From Tritrichomonas musculus (Eukaryota > Parabasalia > Tritrichomonadida > Tritrichomonadidae): 64,000 nucleotides of DNA. The notes beneath the pieces were generated by a model that had not been told where the DNA came from, did not search any database, and saw only the letters and a program-made list of their open reading frames with translations. Position numbers and translations under genes: made by a program. This document shows positions 24,281 through 35,041 of the stretch, piece by piece. Each line of letters opens with the position of its first letter. Positions within the stretch are counted from its first letter, which is position 1. The DNA is taken from positions 248,001 to 312,000 of the forward strand of contig JAPFFF010000040.1 of the NCBI GenBank assembly GCA_039105265.1. Reading direction: 5' to 3'.

Positions 24281-25849
24281 ATGGAATTGCTTGATCAAAC
24301 TCATTTTACTGAAGATCAGAAATGGATTCTAGATTTAAGAATTCTAGAAAAAATGTCTTACCGCCAGATCCAGGCTGTTTGGGCAGCAGCTCATATTGAA
24401 GAAAAGGATGAGTTATCGCCAGCTGCCCTAAAAACTTGTTTTAGGCGATCGTCGTTAGCCCTTTCATGGAAAAAAGGCAAGCAATATGGAAGAGACAAGT
24501 TCCTTTCAAAGCCCGACACTGAAATGTTATCTCTATATATTGAAGAAAAATGTTTGGATGATCATCCTGCCGACGCTGTTGATGTACTTTCTGAAGCACT
24601 TTGTATTCGAAAAAGAAGACAATTAAACGCCATTCAATTTTTGAATGAGATAAACTGTAAAATTATAGCTGAAGAACTTATGGAAGAAGATTTAGAATCA
24701 CCTGCAAGAACATGGATTAATAGTAATTTACTAGAATTATGTTCAAAAATTAGGCAAGCAAGAATTGTAGATTATGATAGATTTTTTTCTTGTACAACAG
24801 AAATTATTCAATCTTTTTTTGAATTATCCAGTCCTCATTTAGAAGATAAAAGTCCAGCTTTAATATTTGGAGCAGACGAATTAGGTTTGGATCCTTCACT
24901 CAAAAAAAAATATATAATTCCTGAATACGTTAATGAATTTATTGCAAAAAGTGGACCAATTCAAATGCCACATTTCACTATAATGTTTTGCCATAATATA
25001 ATTGGTACGTTAATTCCACCATTTGTTATAATTCCTCAACTATTAGATAAATGTCCTGAAGAAATACAAACTTTTATAGATTTAGGTCAAATTTGGGCCG
25101 TTTCGACTGAAAGCGGTTGGGAAAATCGGGATTCATTTTTAATATGGACAATCAATTTTATTAATTGGCTTTCAAATTATCGACTCACATTAGACACTTC
25201 AATTCGCGATCAAAGAGCATTACTCATTATTGATGGTCACACATCTCGAGAAAACCCAATATCTTTATATATTTTAAAAATAAATAGTATAGACGTATTG
25301 GTTTTGCCAGCACACACCACACATTTGCTTCAAATGTTTGATGTTGTGCTGGCAAAACCGTTTAAAAAGCAATTTAGCCGGATTTTTATTACTTTATTTA
25401 CAGAAAAATGTTTACAAGAAAGATCAATGGCTTCAATTATACGTGAATGCGCAATTCAGGCTGTTATTCAATCTTGGAGCGCTGTATGCAATTATCAAAA
25501 TTGCATGACAGCATCCAATGTTACTGGAACATATCCACATAACTTAGAAAAAATACTATCACAACCGTTTATTCATAATTTAACAGAAGACGAAAAGATA
25601 TTATTACAGAAAAAAAGGCAAAATAACAGATTAAACATTAATGGTAAATTAGTTACAGATAATCATAATTTAAGAGAAATAAACGAATCAATTCACGAGA
25701 AAGAAGCTTTTAAACATTTATGCGTTACTGGACCTGTTGATTACATACCATTTTGTTTCCAAATACGAGATTACAAATTCAAAGATTTAAGCATATTTTC
25801 TAAATTTCATTTTTATGCATGTCCAACATCAACTCCGGTATTTTTTTGA
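24281..25849 (+). CDS. pogo-like transposase, DDE_1 superfamily (DD35D)
   Basis: 522-residue transposase of the pogo/Tigger/Fot group within the IS630-Tc1-mariner superfamily, expected to act in the nucleus on the ends of its own element. The N-terminal 130 residues contain a helix-turn-helix (SYRQIQAVWAAAHI) of the CENP-B/pogo kind. The catalytic residues are the Asp of GADELG (about residue 206), the Asp of LLIIDGHTSR (about 326) and the Asp of LLQMFDVVLAKPFKK, 35 residues after the second. The length fits the family, no interruption is seen, and the frame starts at the ATG two bases after a palindrome. Confidence 0.93.
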   Translation: MELLDQTHFTEDQKWILDLRILEKMSYRQIQAVWAAAHIEEKDELSPAALKTCFRRSSLALSWKKGKQYGRDKFLSKPDTEMLSLYIEEKCLDDHPADAVDVLSEALCIRKRRQLNAIQFLNEINCKIIAEELMEEDLESPARTWINSNLLELCSKIRQARIVDYDRFFSCTTEIIQSFFELSSPHLEDKSPALIFGADELGLDPSLKKKYIIPEYVNEFIAKSGPIQMPHFTIMFCHNIIGTLIPPFVIIPQLLDKCPEEIQTFIDLGQIWAVSTESGWENRDSFLIWTINFINWLSNYRLTLDTSIRDQRALLIIDGHTSRENPISLYILKINSIDVLVLPAHTTHLLQMFDVVLAKPFKKQFSRIFITLFTEKCLQERSMASIIRECAIQAVIQSWSAVCNYQNCMTASNVTGTYPHNLEKILSQPFIHNLTEDEKILLQKKRQNNRLNINGKLVTDNHNLREINESIHEKEAFKHLCVTGPVDYIPFCFQIRDYKFKDLSIFSKFHFYACPTSTPVFF

Positions 25850-25941
25850 AATATTATTTCCAATTTTTTTTTTGAAATAATGAATAAAATTTATTTATAA
25901 TATTTTTTTTTCTATATCTAAAGTTTAGATATATCTAAAGT

Positions 25942-26190
25942 TTAGATTCTAAACAAATATTTTCTTCCTTCTTCTTCTAGCGAACCAGAAGAAATAATGA
26001 TTTGAGCATTTTTTTTTTTTAACTTTTCATTTGAATGCTTTTTCCAACACCCTTTGAATAAGTTGATCGTAATATTCAAAATAATTATTTTCAAAATGTT
26101 CAGAAATTTCATCAAACGTCCTTTGAAAAAAGTTGATCGTAAAAAAACTTTTAATTTGATAATTGTATGAATCTTCATCTTTTTTAATAA
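25942..26190 (-). pseudogene. Possible small second frame in the pogo-like element
   Basis: On the minus strand, two adjacent frames together look protein-like: one reads NFFQRTFDEISEHFENNY and then VLEKAFK, and the other, downstream, reads NAQIIISSGSLEEEGRKYL. The change of frame lies near an A-rich run, so it is either a decayed gene or a sequence error. I recognise no family. It could equally be the captured end of a host gene. Confidence 0.3.
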
Positions 26191-26450
26191 TATATTGTAA
26201 AATATTCTAAAAATATAAAAAATGATGTGAATTTTAGATGAAAAATTATTTATCGTTATAATTTTTTAAATTAATGATATTTCGAGAAATAATATATTAT
26301 ATAATATTTAATTATTTCCAGAAATGAATGTAAAAATTTATATTTCGATTGATATTTACATTTTTTAAATTGGCCTTAAAATCCATTTTGACCTACCGCT
26401 TCGGATCATTTGAAGCGCTTAGGATTTTTTGAAGGCACGTTATATGAATA

Positions 26451-27834
26451 AACTGAAACCAAAAACTCAGTACAGCTAAAATTCTCAAAAAGTTGTAAAT
26501 TCAATTAAATAAATATATCGTACTAATCAAAAAGTGAAAATAACCTGTACTTAGATTTTGGTCTTATTAAAAAGTTAAAATAAAAAAAATTTTTATTCAA
26601 TTTTCTTTTTTATAATCTCAATTTCTTCTAAAATAATTCCTTCATTTTTTAATTTTGTAAATAATGCTTCTATCTCTTCGTTACTTACATTATGATTATT
26701 TTTTTTTTTTGAAGTAAATGATTAATACATTGCCCGTGATTCTCTAAACATAAAAAGCATCGCCGATAAAAAGAACTGCATAATCGATTAATTGTTTCTA
26801 AAGGAATACCATTCCATGCGATTTTGACCGCTTCTATTAGTTCGTCTCTGTTGGTTGGATGATAAAAACTCACCTGATCTTTCATCAATGCCCAAAGCAT
26901 TTCGATGCAATTTAGATCAGGTGAGTTTGGAGGCCAATTCACTATCACATCGCATATTTTGGACAGAGCATCCATCGTATAATGAGCTGTATGCGATGGA
27001 GCTCCGTCCTGTTGAAAGGCAAAATCATTTTCATAAAAAGTTAATGCATCTAATAAATATGATTTTTCATTTAACATGTCAACATAATTAGAAGAATTTT
27101 CTGTTTCATCGAAAATGAACAATGATGATTTATAATTTAAACCAATCATTCCCCAAACCATTATAGTTGTTGGAAACTTGATTTGGGGAACGACTGTTTT
27201 TTTATTGTATACGCCTCTTTTTCTCCATAGCCACCTTTTATCGCTATACAGACCAAAACGCGATTCGTCTGAGAAGCATATAAAAGGTAGTTTATTTTTG
27301 TGTAATAAAATAGAATAACAAAAGTTCATCCTTTTTTTGATTTGTAAATCTGAAATTAATGGCGAATGTTCTGGAGGTAAATATTTATAGCCAATTTCAC
27401 CTCTCAAATTATTAACCGTGGAATTTGATAAAGAAACATTCATTGACTGTTTAATTTGGACTTTTAAATCTGAGGCTGTTATATAAGGTTCATCAAAAGT
27501 TTTTAGATTTATAAAAGAGGCTACCTCTGGGGTTTTTTTAGTTGGGCGACCCATTTTAGCTTGTGGTGGAGCTGATCCAGTTAAATCCAGAGAAGATTTG
27601 ACTTTTGTAATTATATTTGGCCCACATTTCATCATTTTCATGATATCATTTCTACCTTGACCATCCTTAAGCAGTTCGGCTATTTGTTCATTGCGAGAAA
27701 GGCCTGAATTAAAGACTTGTCCTATTTGTTGAGGATTCATTAAAAATAAAAATAAATTTGCTTTTTCAATAAAAATATTGAAAAAGTTCTTTTTTGAGAA
27801 TTTATTTGGCTGTACTGAGTTTTTAGTTTCAGTT
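26451..27834 (-). mobile_element. Complete Tc1-like DNA transposon, 1384 bp
   Basis: Terminal inverted repeats of about 35-45 bp start AACTGAAAC on both sides, with ACTCAGTACAGC and TTCTCAAAAA shared further in. TA flanks both ends (26449-26450 and 27835-27836). It encodes one transposase on the minus strand. It lies only 8 bp beyond the right target duplication of the pogo-like element. The size and organisation are those of a full-length Tc1/mariner element. Confidence 0.92.
26685..27740 (-). CDS. Tc1-family transposase (DD34E)
   Basis: 351-residue transposase starting at ATG 27740 (MNPQQIGQVF). The N-terminal half holds two helix-turn-helix segments (NEQIAELLKDGQGRNDIMKM, then an AT-hook-like MGRPTKKTP linker and a second helix region). 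The catalytic triad is the Asp of CFSDESRFGLY, the Asp of FQQDGAPSHT and the Glu of SPDLNCIEMLW, with exactly 34 residues between the last two, the Tc1 signature. The frame ends at 26685 shortly after a run of about 13 A residues (26698-26711 on the complement). In another frame past that run, coding-like sequence continues (NEEIEALFTKLKNEG) to a TAA at 26593-26595, so the true C terminus may be about 37 residues longer if the A run is miscounted or slips. Confidence 0.93.
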   Translation of the reverse strand: MNPQQIGQVFNSGLSRNEQIAELLKDGQGRNDIMKMMKCGPNIITKVKSSLDLTGSAPPQAKMGRPTKKTPEVASFINLKTFDEPYITASDLKVQIKQSMNVSLSNSTVNNLRGEIGYKYLPPEHSPLISDLQIKKRMNFCYSILLHKNKLPFICFSDESRFGLYSDKRWLWRKRGVYNKKTVVPQIKFPTTIMVWGMIGLNYKSSLFIFDETENSSNYVDMLNEKSYLLDALTFYENDFAFQQDGAPSHTAHYTMDALSKICDVIVNWPPNSPDLNCIEMLWALMKDQVSFYHPTNRDELIEAVKIAWNGIPLETINRLCSSFYRRCFLCLENHGQCINHLLQKKKIIIM

Positions 27835-27836
27835 TA

Positions 27837-28725
27837 TGTATATTATTTTAGCATAATTTAAACATATAATTGATATGTATCCAATCACATATATATATAA
27901 TATATTTAAATTTTAAAATTTCAAAGGAGAAACTAATAGAAAATACTATTTTATTACTTTTTTAAAACATTACATAAAAAATATATAATAAAATCATGAA
28001 TCTCCATGTAAACAAAAAAAATAACTTAGTTTTGATTCATGTATATTCGTTCTATTGTACTTTCTTTTTTATATTAGCATAAATGAATGATATTCATGTC
28101 ATTCTGAATATATATTACCTTAAATTTGAGATATGCAAACACTTTTTTTGTATTGATTCTTTATATTTCAACATGAAGAAGAAAAAACTGATGGTGACCA
28201 AAATAGTGCAAGCATGTTCATTATAAATAATATAGTTATGAATTTTATAAAGACTACAATTTAATTTTTTCCCATCATACTAATGAGCGAATTAAAAACT
28301 CTTTATATATACTTAAGGCATGCAAAAGGAAGATATTATTGGTATAATTGGAAGGGTAATTATTAGAAAGTACTTCTTGAGGGGTGAAATTATAAAAGAT
28401 AAAAAAATTAAGCTATGGGCAATGTTTATGATGTTGGTATTTGATTTTAAAGATATTGGGATTTTATGTATGAAATTGATAAGTATAGAAAAATACCACC
28501 TAACAAAAATTAATGGCAATATGGGCTGAGGTTGCTATTTTTCCTAGCCTATACTTCTTCTCCACAAGTTCAGCTTCACGAATCTTATCTAAGAATACTC
28601 CAAAAGCTCACACTCCTAAAAATAAAAAAAAAAATGTTTTATAAAAAGTAGGCGCACAATTGAGGGATCTTTAAAAGTCATGAATATACAATATAATAAA
28701 AAATAGAATAATTTCTCAAACTAAA
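27837..28725. other. AT-rich region with scattered coding-like remnants
   Basis: No intact gene. From about 28320 the composition shifts and a 69-codon frame runs to 28529. It may be an upstream part of the Kelch-like remnant that follows, but it shows no motif of its own. Confidence 0.4.
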
Positions 28726-28975
28726 GTGTCAATTAGAACATTATTATCATGTATTTATCTAAAAGATTTTGTTGGAATATTAAGCATTAGTCTAGCGTTA
28801 GAAAAAAAAGAGTATCATTATGATGAATACCTTTGTTTATTTGATCTAAAAGTCAAGAAATGGAGAATATTGAAAGCTAGCAATACCAAATATATATCAA
28901 GAAGTCAGCAAAAGCATAAATATTTTATAAATTTCATTGCTTTTCTTTTTGGAGGAAAAGAGATAATATGATTTT
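28726..28975 (+). pseudogene. Kelch-repeat gene remnant
   Basis: An 81-codon frame contains one recognisable Kelch-type blade: LCLFDLKVKKWRILK, then a gap with SRSQQKH, then FINFIAFLFGGKE, matching the usual pattern of a W about ten residues after an aromatic-Asp pair and a terminal hydrophobic stretch with GG. Upstream and downstream frames are broken by stops, so this is a fragment of a decayed host gene rather than a working protein. Confidence 0.4.
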
Positions 28976-29256
28976 GAGATAGTAAGAGATTGCGCGCTTT
29001 GGACTTTTTTGCAGTTTGAACATTTTTAGAAGCTTTTCTAACCGGATTTCTCAAAAAGTAAATTGAATACAACAATAGATAAACTTTTTCAATACAAATT
29101 GCACTATATAACAGCCTGTAAGCCAAAAAATCAAGCTTTAGTGATATAATACATTATACATTTTATAAAAAGAATAATATATTCATTTATATATATATAT
29201 ATTATTTTGTTATTTTATTTTATCAGAAATTCGTTTAATTTTTCTCAAAATATCTA

Positions 29257-29290
<34 letters not shown>

Positions 29291-30348
29291 GCTTTCACAA
29301 AAAATTGAGAATAATGTTTGAATATTTGTATACATATTGAAATTATAAATCATGATTATCCTTATTTATGCTTAAAAATATCAATTTAAAGTTAAATTAT
29401 AATTTTAATAAACATGTTCATATATGATTATATTATTGAACTGCGAGAACTCTTTTGACTTATTGATATAGCTGACTTTTTTTCAATAAGACACTCATTT
29501 TTTTAAGGAAATTTTTATGAATAATATATATATTCATTAAAATCAAAAATTTAACAAATAACTCGCTTTGCAGCAAAAAGACAGATATTTCAAAAAAATC
29601 ATTTGTTTTTCGAAAAAAGTAAAAAACAAATATATCTCAAAAAATAAAAGTATTTATGCTTTTATTTTTATAATTTATCCTTATTATAATATTTATATTT
29701 TAAATTTATATTTTAATCATTTCTTACTTTTCAATAAAGAAGGATAAAATTATTTTTATATCAAATCAATCTTATACTACATTCAAAAAAATCAATGTGA
29801 TTTCACAAAATTATATTAAATTTGTTTATATTTTAACCTTTATTTATGTTTTGATTTTTCTTCTAGTTTTACTTTGGAAAATAGGTTATTCTCATGAAAA
29901 ATACCAAGATAATGCTTTTTTATTGGGTTCCGAATATAATTCTAAACGTTTTTAAATGCGTTTAGGTTTTTTTTTTACAATTCTACGAAATAAACATGTT
30001 TATCTATTTGGTATTTTATTAATATGCGAATTTACCATCTATTTTGCATTATAATACGTTTAGTTTTTTGATCAAAAAATTTTAATATCGTTTAAAGTTA
30101 TAAATTCTTAACAAATAATAAATCTTTATTTACCCCCTTCTTTAAAGGGTTTTACATTTCTAGTAATTTTTTATTGGTTTGGCTGAATAATTATCAAAAA
30201 CTGAAAACACAAAATTTCATAAAGCAGTCATTATTTTTTTTAATTTATGAAAAGCATATATTTAGAAAACAAATAATTCCTCATGTTATTTTGTGTAAAA
30301 AAAAAGATAATTCATAAAAAAAATGATTTTATTTATTTAAAAAATAAA
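28976..30348. other. AT-rich region, no gene seen
   Basis: Includes a long T tract at about 29260-29289. No supported frame. Confidence 0.6.
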
Positions 30349-30349
30349 T

Positions 30350-30391
30350 GAAGTAGCTTTTTGAAGGCTACGCCTTTCAAAAAGCTACTTC
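30350..30391. other. Strong hairpin
   Basis: GAAGTAGCTTTTTGAAGGC, a three-base loop TAC, then GCCTTTCAAAAAGCTACTTC: a near-perfect 19-20 bp stem. About 30 bp downstream a second hairpin pairs ACTTTTTGAGT (30419-30429) with ACTCAAAAAGT (30440-30450). Confidence 0.85.
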
Positions 30392-30451
30392 AATTTATGT
30401 TTAATTATCTGTTTTATAACTTTTTGAGTATTTTACAAAACTCAAAAAGTG

Positions 30452-30989
30452 ATACCTAGATAATTCACAATTTTTCAATGCATTCAATTTTTTTTCTATG
30501 AAAATAAAAACATTTTTATATCTTTAATTTCTCCAATAAAAGGCATAAGATATAAATAAATTACCAAAGTGCATCCATTTGTTTAATAGGCTTCATTAAG
30601 ATCATTTATTATTGAAAATTTTTTTTATGAATTAAAAGTACCTATTTGAACATTTTCTACAAAATTTAATTTGCATATTGATACTTATTGGAAAATATAA
30701 CACACATATACATTTAAAGAATAAATTAAATCTTCTTTTTCAAAATCTGATAATTATTTGATCCTTAATAATAATATATTTTATTTAAATTTTCGCTTTT
30801 ATTGATTATATAAATAATATAAATGAAAAAATATATATGAAAACATAAAAATAGAGTTTTTTTAAAAAGTCATATATTTACTGATTTTGAGTTTTTGTTG
30901 AAAATAAACTAAAAAACACATTCATTTAAAATATAATTTTTATATATTAATTTCATTTTTTAATAATAGATATTTATTTTTTTTAAAGC
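30452..30989. other. AT-rich spacer, no gene seen
   Basis: About 540 bp between the hairpins and the 205-bp array. Nothing coding. Confidence 0.6.
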
Positions 30990-32834
30990 AATATAAATGT
31001 TCTAATTTTTATTTTTTTGAATGAAAATAAAAACCTGGCGTTTTTGAAAAAACGAGTTTTTTAATTTTACCTGGCAGAAGGTCAAATGTGGCGTTTTTGA
31101 TTTTTTTAAAAAATATTGATCAAAAACGCCTTTAGAAAAAGTGAAAAATTGAGTAGTTGGAAAAAAATTGAATAGGCGTTTTTGATTTTTCCCCAATATA
31201 AATGTTCTAATTTTTATTTTTTTGAATGAAAATAAAAACCTGGCGTTTTTGAAAAAACGAGTTTTTTAATTTTACCTGGCAGAAGGTCAAATGTGGCGTT
31301 TTTGATTTTTTTAAAAAATATTGATCAAAAACGCCTTTAGAAAAAGTGAAAAATTGAGTAGTTGGAAAAAAATTGAATAGGCGTTTTTGATTTTTCCCCA
31401 ATATAAATGTTCTAATTTTTATTTTTTTGAATGAAAATAAAAACCTGGCGTTTTTGAAAAAACGAGTTTTTTAATTTTACCTGGCAGAAGGTCAAATGTG
31501 GCGTTTTTGATTTTTTTAAAAAATATTGATCAAAAACGCCTTTAGAAAAAGTGAAAAATTGAGTAGTTGGAAAAAAATTGAATAGGCGTTTTTGATTTTT
31601 CCCCAATATAAATGTTCTAATTTTTATTTTTTTGAATGAAAATAAAAACCTGGCGTTTTTGAAAAAACGAGTTTTTTAATTTTACCTGGCAGAAGGTCAA
31701 ATGTGGCGTTTTTGATTTTTTTAAAAAATATTGATCAAAAACGCCTTTAGAAAAAGTGAAAAATTGAGTAGTTGGAAAAAAATTGAATAGGCGTTTTTGA
31801 TTTTTCCCCAATATAAATGTTCTAATTTTTATTTTTTTGAATGAAAATAAAAACCTGGCGTTTTTGAAAAAACGAGTTTTTTAATTTTACCTGGCAGAAG
31901 GTCAAATGTGGCGTTTTTGATTTTTTTAAAAAATATTGATCAAAAACGCCTTTAGAAAAAGTGAAAAATTGAGTAGTTGGAAAAAAATTGAATAGGCGTT
32001 TTTGATTTTTCCCCAATATAAATGTTCTAATTTTTATTTTTTTGAATGAAAATAAAAACCTGGCGTTTTTGAAAAAACGAGTTTTTTAATTTTACCTGGC
32101 AGAAGGTCAAATGTGGCGTTTTTGATTTTTTTAAAAAATATTGATCAAAAACGCCTTTAGAAAAAGTGAAAAATTGAGTAGTTGGAAAAAAATTGAATAG
32201 GCGTTTTTGATTTTTCCCCAATATAAATGTTCTAATTTTTATTTTTTTGAATGAAAATAAAAACCTGGCGTTTTTGAAAAAACGAGTTTTTTAATTTTAC
32301 CTGGCAGAAGGTCAAATGTGGCGTTTTTGATTTTTTTAAAAAATATTGATCAAAAACGCCTTTAGAAAAAGTGAAAAATTGAGTAGTTGGAAAAAAATTG
32401 AATAGGCGTTTTTGATTTTTCCCCAATATAAATGTTCTAATTTTTATTTTTTTGAATGAAAATAAAAACCTGGCGTTTTTGAAAAAACGAGTTTTTTAAT
32501 TTTACCTGGCAGAAGGTCAAATGTGGCGTTTTTGATTTTTTTAAAAAATATTGATCAAAAACGCCTTTAGAAAAAGTGAAAAATTGAGTAGTTGGAAAAA
32601 AATTGAATAGGCGTTTTTGATTTTTCCCCAATATAAATGTTCTAATTTTTATTTTTTTGAATGAAAATAAAAACCTGGCGTTTTTGAAAAAACGAGTTTT
32701 TTAATTTTACCTGGCAGAAGGTCAAATGTGGCGTTTTTGATTTTTTTAAAAAATATTGATCAAAAACGCCTTTAGAAAAAGTGAAAAATTGAGTAGTTGG
32801 AAAAAAATTGAATAGGCGTTTTTGATTTTTCCCC
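30990..32834. repeat. 205-bp tandem array, 9 copies, apparently identical
   Basis: Nine head-to-tail copies of a 205-bp unit, with no differences seen by eye. Each unit is about 41 bp of unique-looking sequence (AATATAAATGTTCTAATTTT...) plus a 164-bp core that also exists alone, inverted, at 19705-19870. The core carries four copies of GGCGTTTTTGA in alternating orientation, two of which form a 12-bp hairpin. Identical copies imply very recent amplification. The last copy ends CCCCCATTAACTG instead of re-entering the next unit. A 64-codon minus-strand frame repeats with the unit and is not treated as a gene. Confidence 0.97.
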
Positions 32835-33154
32835 CATTAACTGATTTTCGAAAATTTTCAGTAAATGATGAAAAAGTCATATACAATATGTGATTTCTAA
32901 AACAATTTGAATATATTAGCATCATGTATGCGTGTTTAATATTTTGGCCTTTTTGGTATTTTAAATATGAGCATGTAGATTCCAAAATTGTGAAAAATCT
33001 ATAACAGAGTTTTCTGAAATATTATTCATTTAATAAAATAACTTTCTTATGGTTATTATCAATTGTGAACAATATTATTAATCGATTTTTATGTTGAATG
33101 TTTGGAAATTTAAAAGATATATATTAAAAATCATTTTGAACAGAGCAATTGTAT

Positions 33155-33542
33155 TTTTAAATTTTATCTTAATTTTAAACGGCCATTAAAAAAATTAAAT
33201 TCTTTTTTTCTCCAAAATTTTACTACGAATAACTACATTTTTATTATCATTTATTATGAATTAGTACAGATAAAAGTTATATATGCAATTTAATTTCGGA
33301 TTAATATGTGATAAGATCAAATAATTTGATTTTGTTTTTTCATCTTCTTTTATACAAAAAAATCCATAATTGCAATTTTATATGGTCAAGTTATATTTAT
33401 TTATATTATTTATCAAATGCCTAATATATTGATGTATTTTATTTTTTATTTAAATCCTTATATACAAAGAAAAATGCAAAATTAAAATTTTTTATAAAAT
33501 TTTTTTAAAAATTTTCCACTCTGAATTAAATCTCTGACTGTA
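33155..33542. repeat. Right arm of the 388-bp inverted repeat
   Basis: Reverse complement of 18353-18740. The outer edge reads GAATTAAATCTCTGACTGTA, i.e. ACTG followed by TA, mirroring the left arm. Together the two arms could bound a 15.2-kb TA-inserted unit. Confidence 0.92.
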
Positions 33543-34349
33543 TAAGTTTTTTTATAGTTTATTTAATCAAATGTAATATTGACAAATCGATTTAATATTA
33601 ATTAAATTATTAAAAAATGTGTTTTTATTAATTTTCGATTGCTAAATTACCAAATATTTTCAAAAAGTGGTTCGTCCAGTTATATTTGGTCGATGATAGA
33701 AGGTGAAAATTGACCTATAACCTCCCCGTCAATTCCGATTTCCTTAGAAAACTAAATTTTAATTGAAAAAATTTTCAATTTGAAAAAAATAAATAAATAA
33801 ATAAATAAATAAAAAAAAAAAAAAAAAAAAAAAAAAAACATATGAGAACCAAGTGTCAAATTTCATAAAAATTGATTCACTATAAAAATATTTTACTTCT
33901 CAGAATATACTATTGAATGATATAAGTTTTATTGGTATTCACACTTTAGCCTCCTGAAAAAAAGAATTTCTATTTTGAATGATAAAATTTTTTTTTTTTT
34001 CCACTATAAACTTTTTCAGAGAATAATATATTTAAAGGGCACTAATGAATGAAACTTTTTTGTCTACAAAAAATTGTTTTATATATAAGAGACAAAATGA
34101 ATATCTGGTTCTTTTTTATTTTTATTGATATAAAAAAATTGAAAAAATTGGCTCACCTATAAAAAACTTAATTTTAATTGAAAAATTGAATGAAAATGCA
34201 ACTTTAGCAAATCTGCAACGGCGATAAGAAAACGGGGTAGTTTTATTTTGAAAAAAATATATATGTTTTCATAAGAACGAATGTTGAAAATTATTCTACA
34301 AATTCTTCAAAAAAAAAAAAACTTTAAAATATATATAATATATAATTAA
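33543..34349. other. AT-rich spacer, no gene seen
   Basis: Contains an AAAT microsatellite leading to a long A tract (about 33788-33838). A less AT-rich patch at about 33665-33740 (AACCTCCCCGTCAATTCCG) has no readable frame. Confidence 0.6.
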
Positions 34350-34400
34350 TAATTAAAGAAAATTGTATTATTACGTGTAAAAAAAAGCTTAACGACTTTA

Positions 34401-34970
34401 TTAATTTCCTCCAAAATCAAGATTATCAAAATCCAAGTCAAGATAATCATCTTCTGATTCTAATGAAAAATTAACATTTATATCAATGAATTGTTCTTTT
34501 TTCATGTCTTTTTCTATATTCTTCTTTTTATATTCTAGATCTTTAATAAAATCATCTGGATTTTGTAACCATGAAAAATATTTTTTGATGATATGTTTGA
34601 TAGATTGAATTATATTTGGTTGGATTAACATATAATTCCATAGAAAGTTCCTGTGTATTTTATTAAATTTTCTTTTGGGACGATCTTTTAATTTATCAAA
34701 TATTTTTTCATTTTCAAGATATTGAATAAACAACAGCTTATGATTCCTATAAAACTTATACTTTTTATAAATTCGATCGATATCTTCTAATTTCTGATAT
34801 CCATGATCAATGAGATATTTTGAATATGGTTTAACCGCAAAGTAGCATTCAATGCCATCTCTTGTTTTATTATTTGCGATTGTGTCGTGATTAAGTCTAA
34901 TGTCACTGGAATAAAATGATACAGTACTTGCTGATAGTGAAGATAACATATTATGATATGAGTATGCCAT
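34401..34970 (-). CDS. Unrecognised protein, 189 aa (copy 2 of a duplicated gene)
   Basis: Close relative of the 224-residue protein at 11806-12480. It has the same MAYSYHNMLSS start, the same body and the same acidic LDFDNLDFGGN tail, with a handful of substitutions. It has only one copy of the 35-residue block that is doubled there, so this is probably the ancestral length. The shared DNA module spans about 34350-35475 and is interrupted just upstream of the gene by a MITE (35042-35348). Unlike copy 1, it is not enclosed by the 454-bp inverted repeat. The conserved frame in both copies argues for coding function or recent duplication; I cannot assign a role. Confidence 0.6.
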   Translation of the reverse strand: MAYSYHNMLSSLSASTVSFYSSDIRLNHDTIANNKTRDGIECYFAVKPYSKYLIDHGYQKLEDIDRIYKKYKFYRNHKLLFIQYLENEKIFDKLKDRPKRKFNKIHRNFLWNYMLIQPNIIQSIKHIIKKYFSWLQNPDDFIKDLEYKKKNIEKDMKKEQFIDINVNFSLESEDDYLDLDFDNLDFGGN

Positions 34971-35041
34971 TTATTTTAAATTCAAATAAACATTTTTCAT
35001 AGAAAAAATAAAAAATTTATGTCATTAAAAATTTTAGCATA

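Larger units (their letters stand above)
24077..26440 (+). mobile_element. Complete pogo-like DNA transposon, 2364 bp
   Basis: Terminal inverted repeats of about 60 bp start ACGTGC on both sides and share GCGCTTCAA and GCGGTAGGTCAAA. TA flanks both ends (24075-24076 and 26441-26442). Inside are one long transposase gene on + and a short decayed or second frame on - at 25942-26190. With intact ends, target duplication and transposase frame, it looks whole. Confidence 0.9.

Noticed and set aside
31002-32631. Eight identical 64-codon minus-strand frames
   Set aside because: They follow the 205-bp repeat unit exactly and are low-complexity.
20626-32834. Tandem arrays as CRISPR-like arrays
   Set aside because: Units are contiguous without variable spacers, and the genome is eukaryotic.
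18353-33542. 388-bp arms as Polinton terminal repeats
   Set aside because: Nothing between them resembles Polinton genes, and the TA-CAGT ends fit Tc1-type elements instead.
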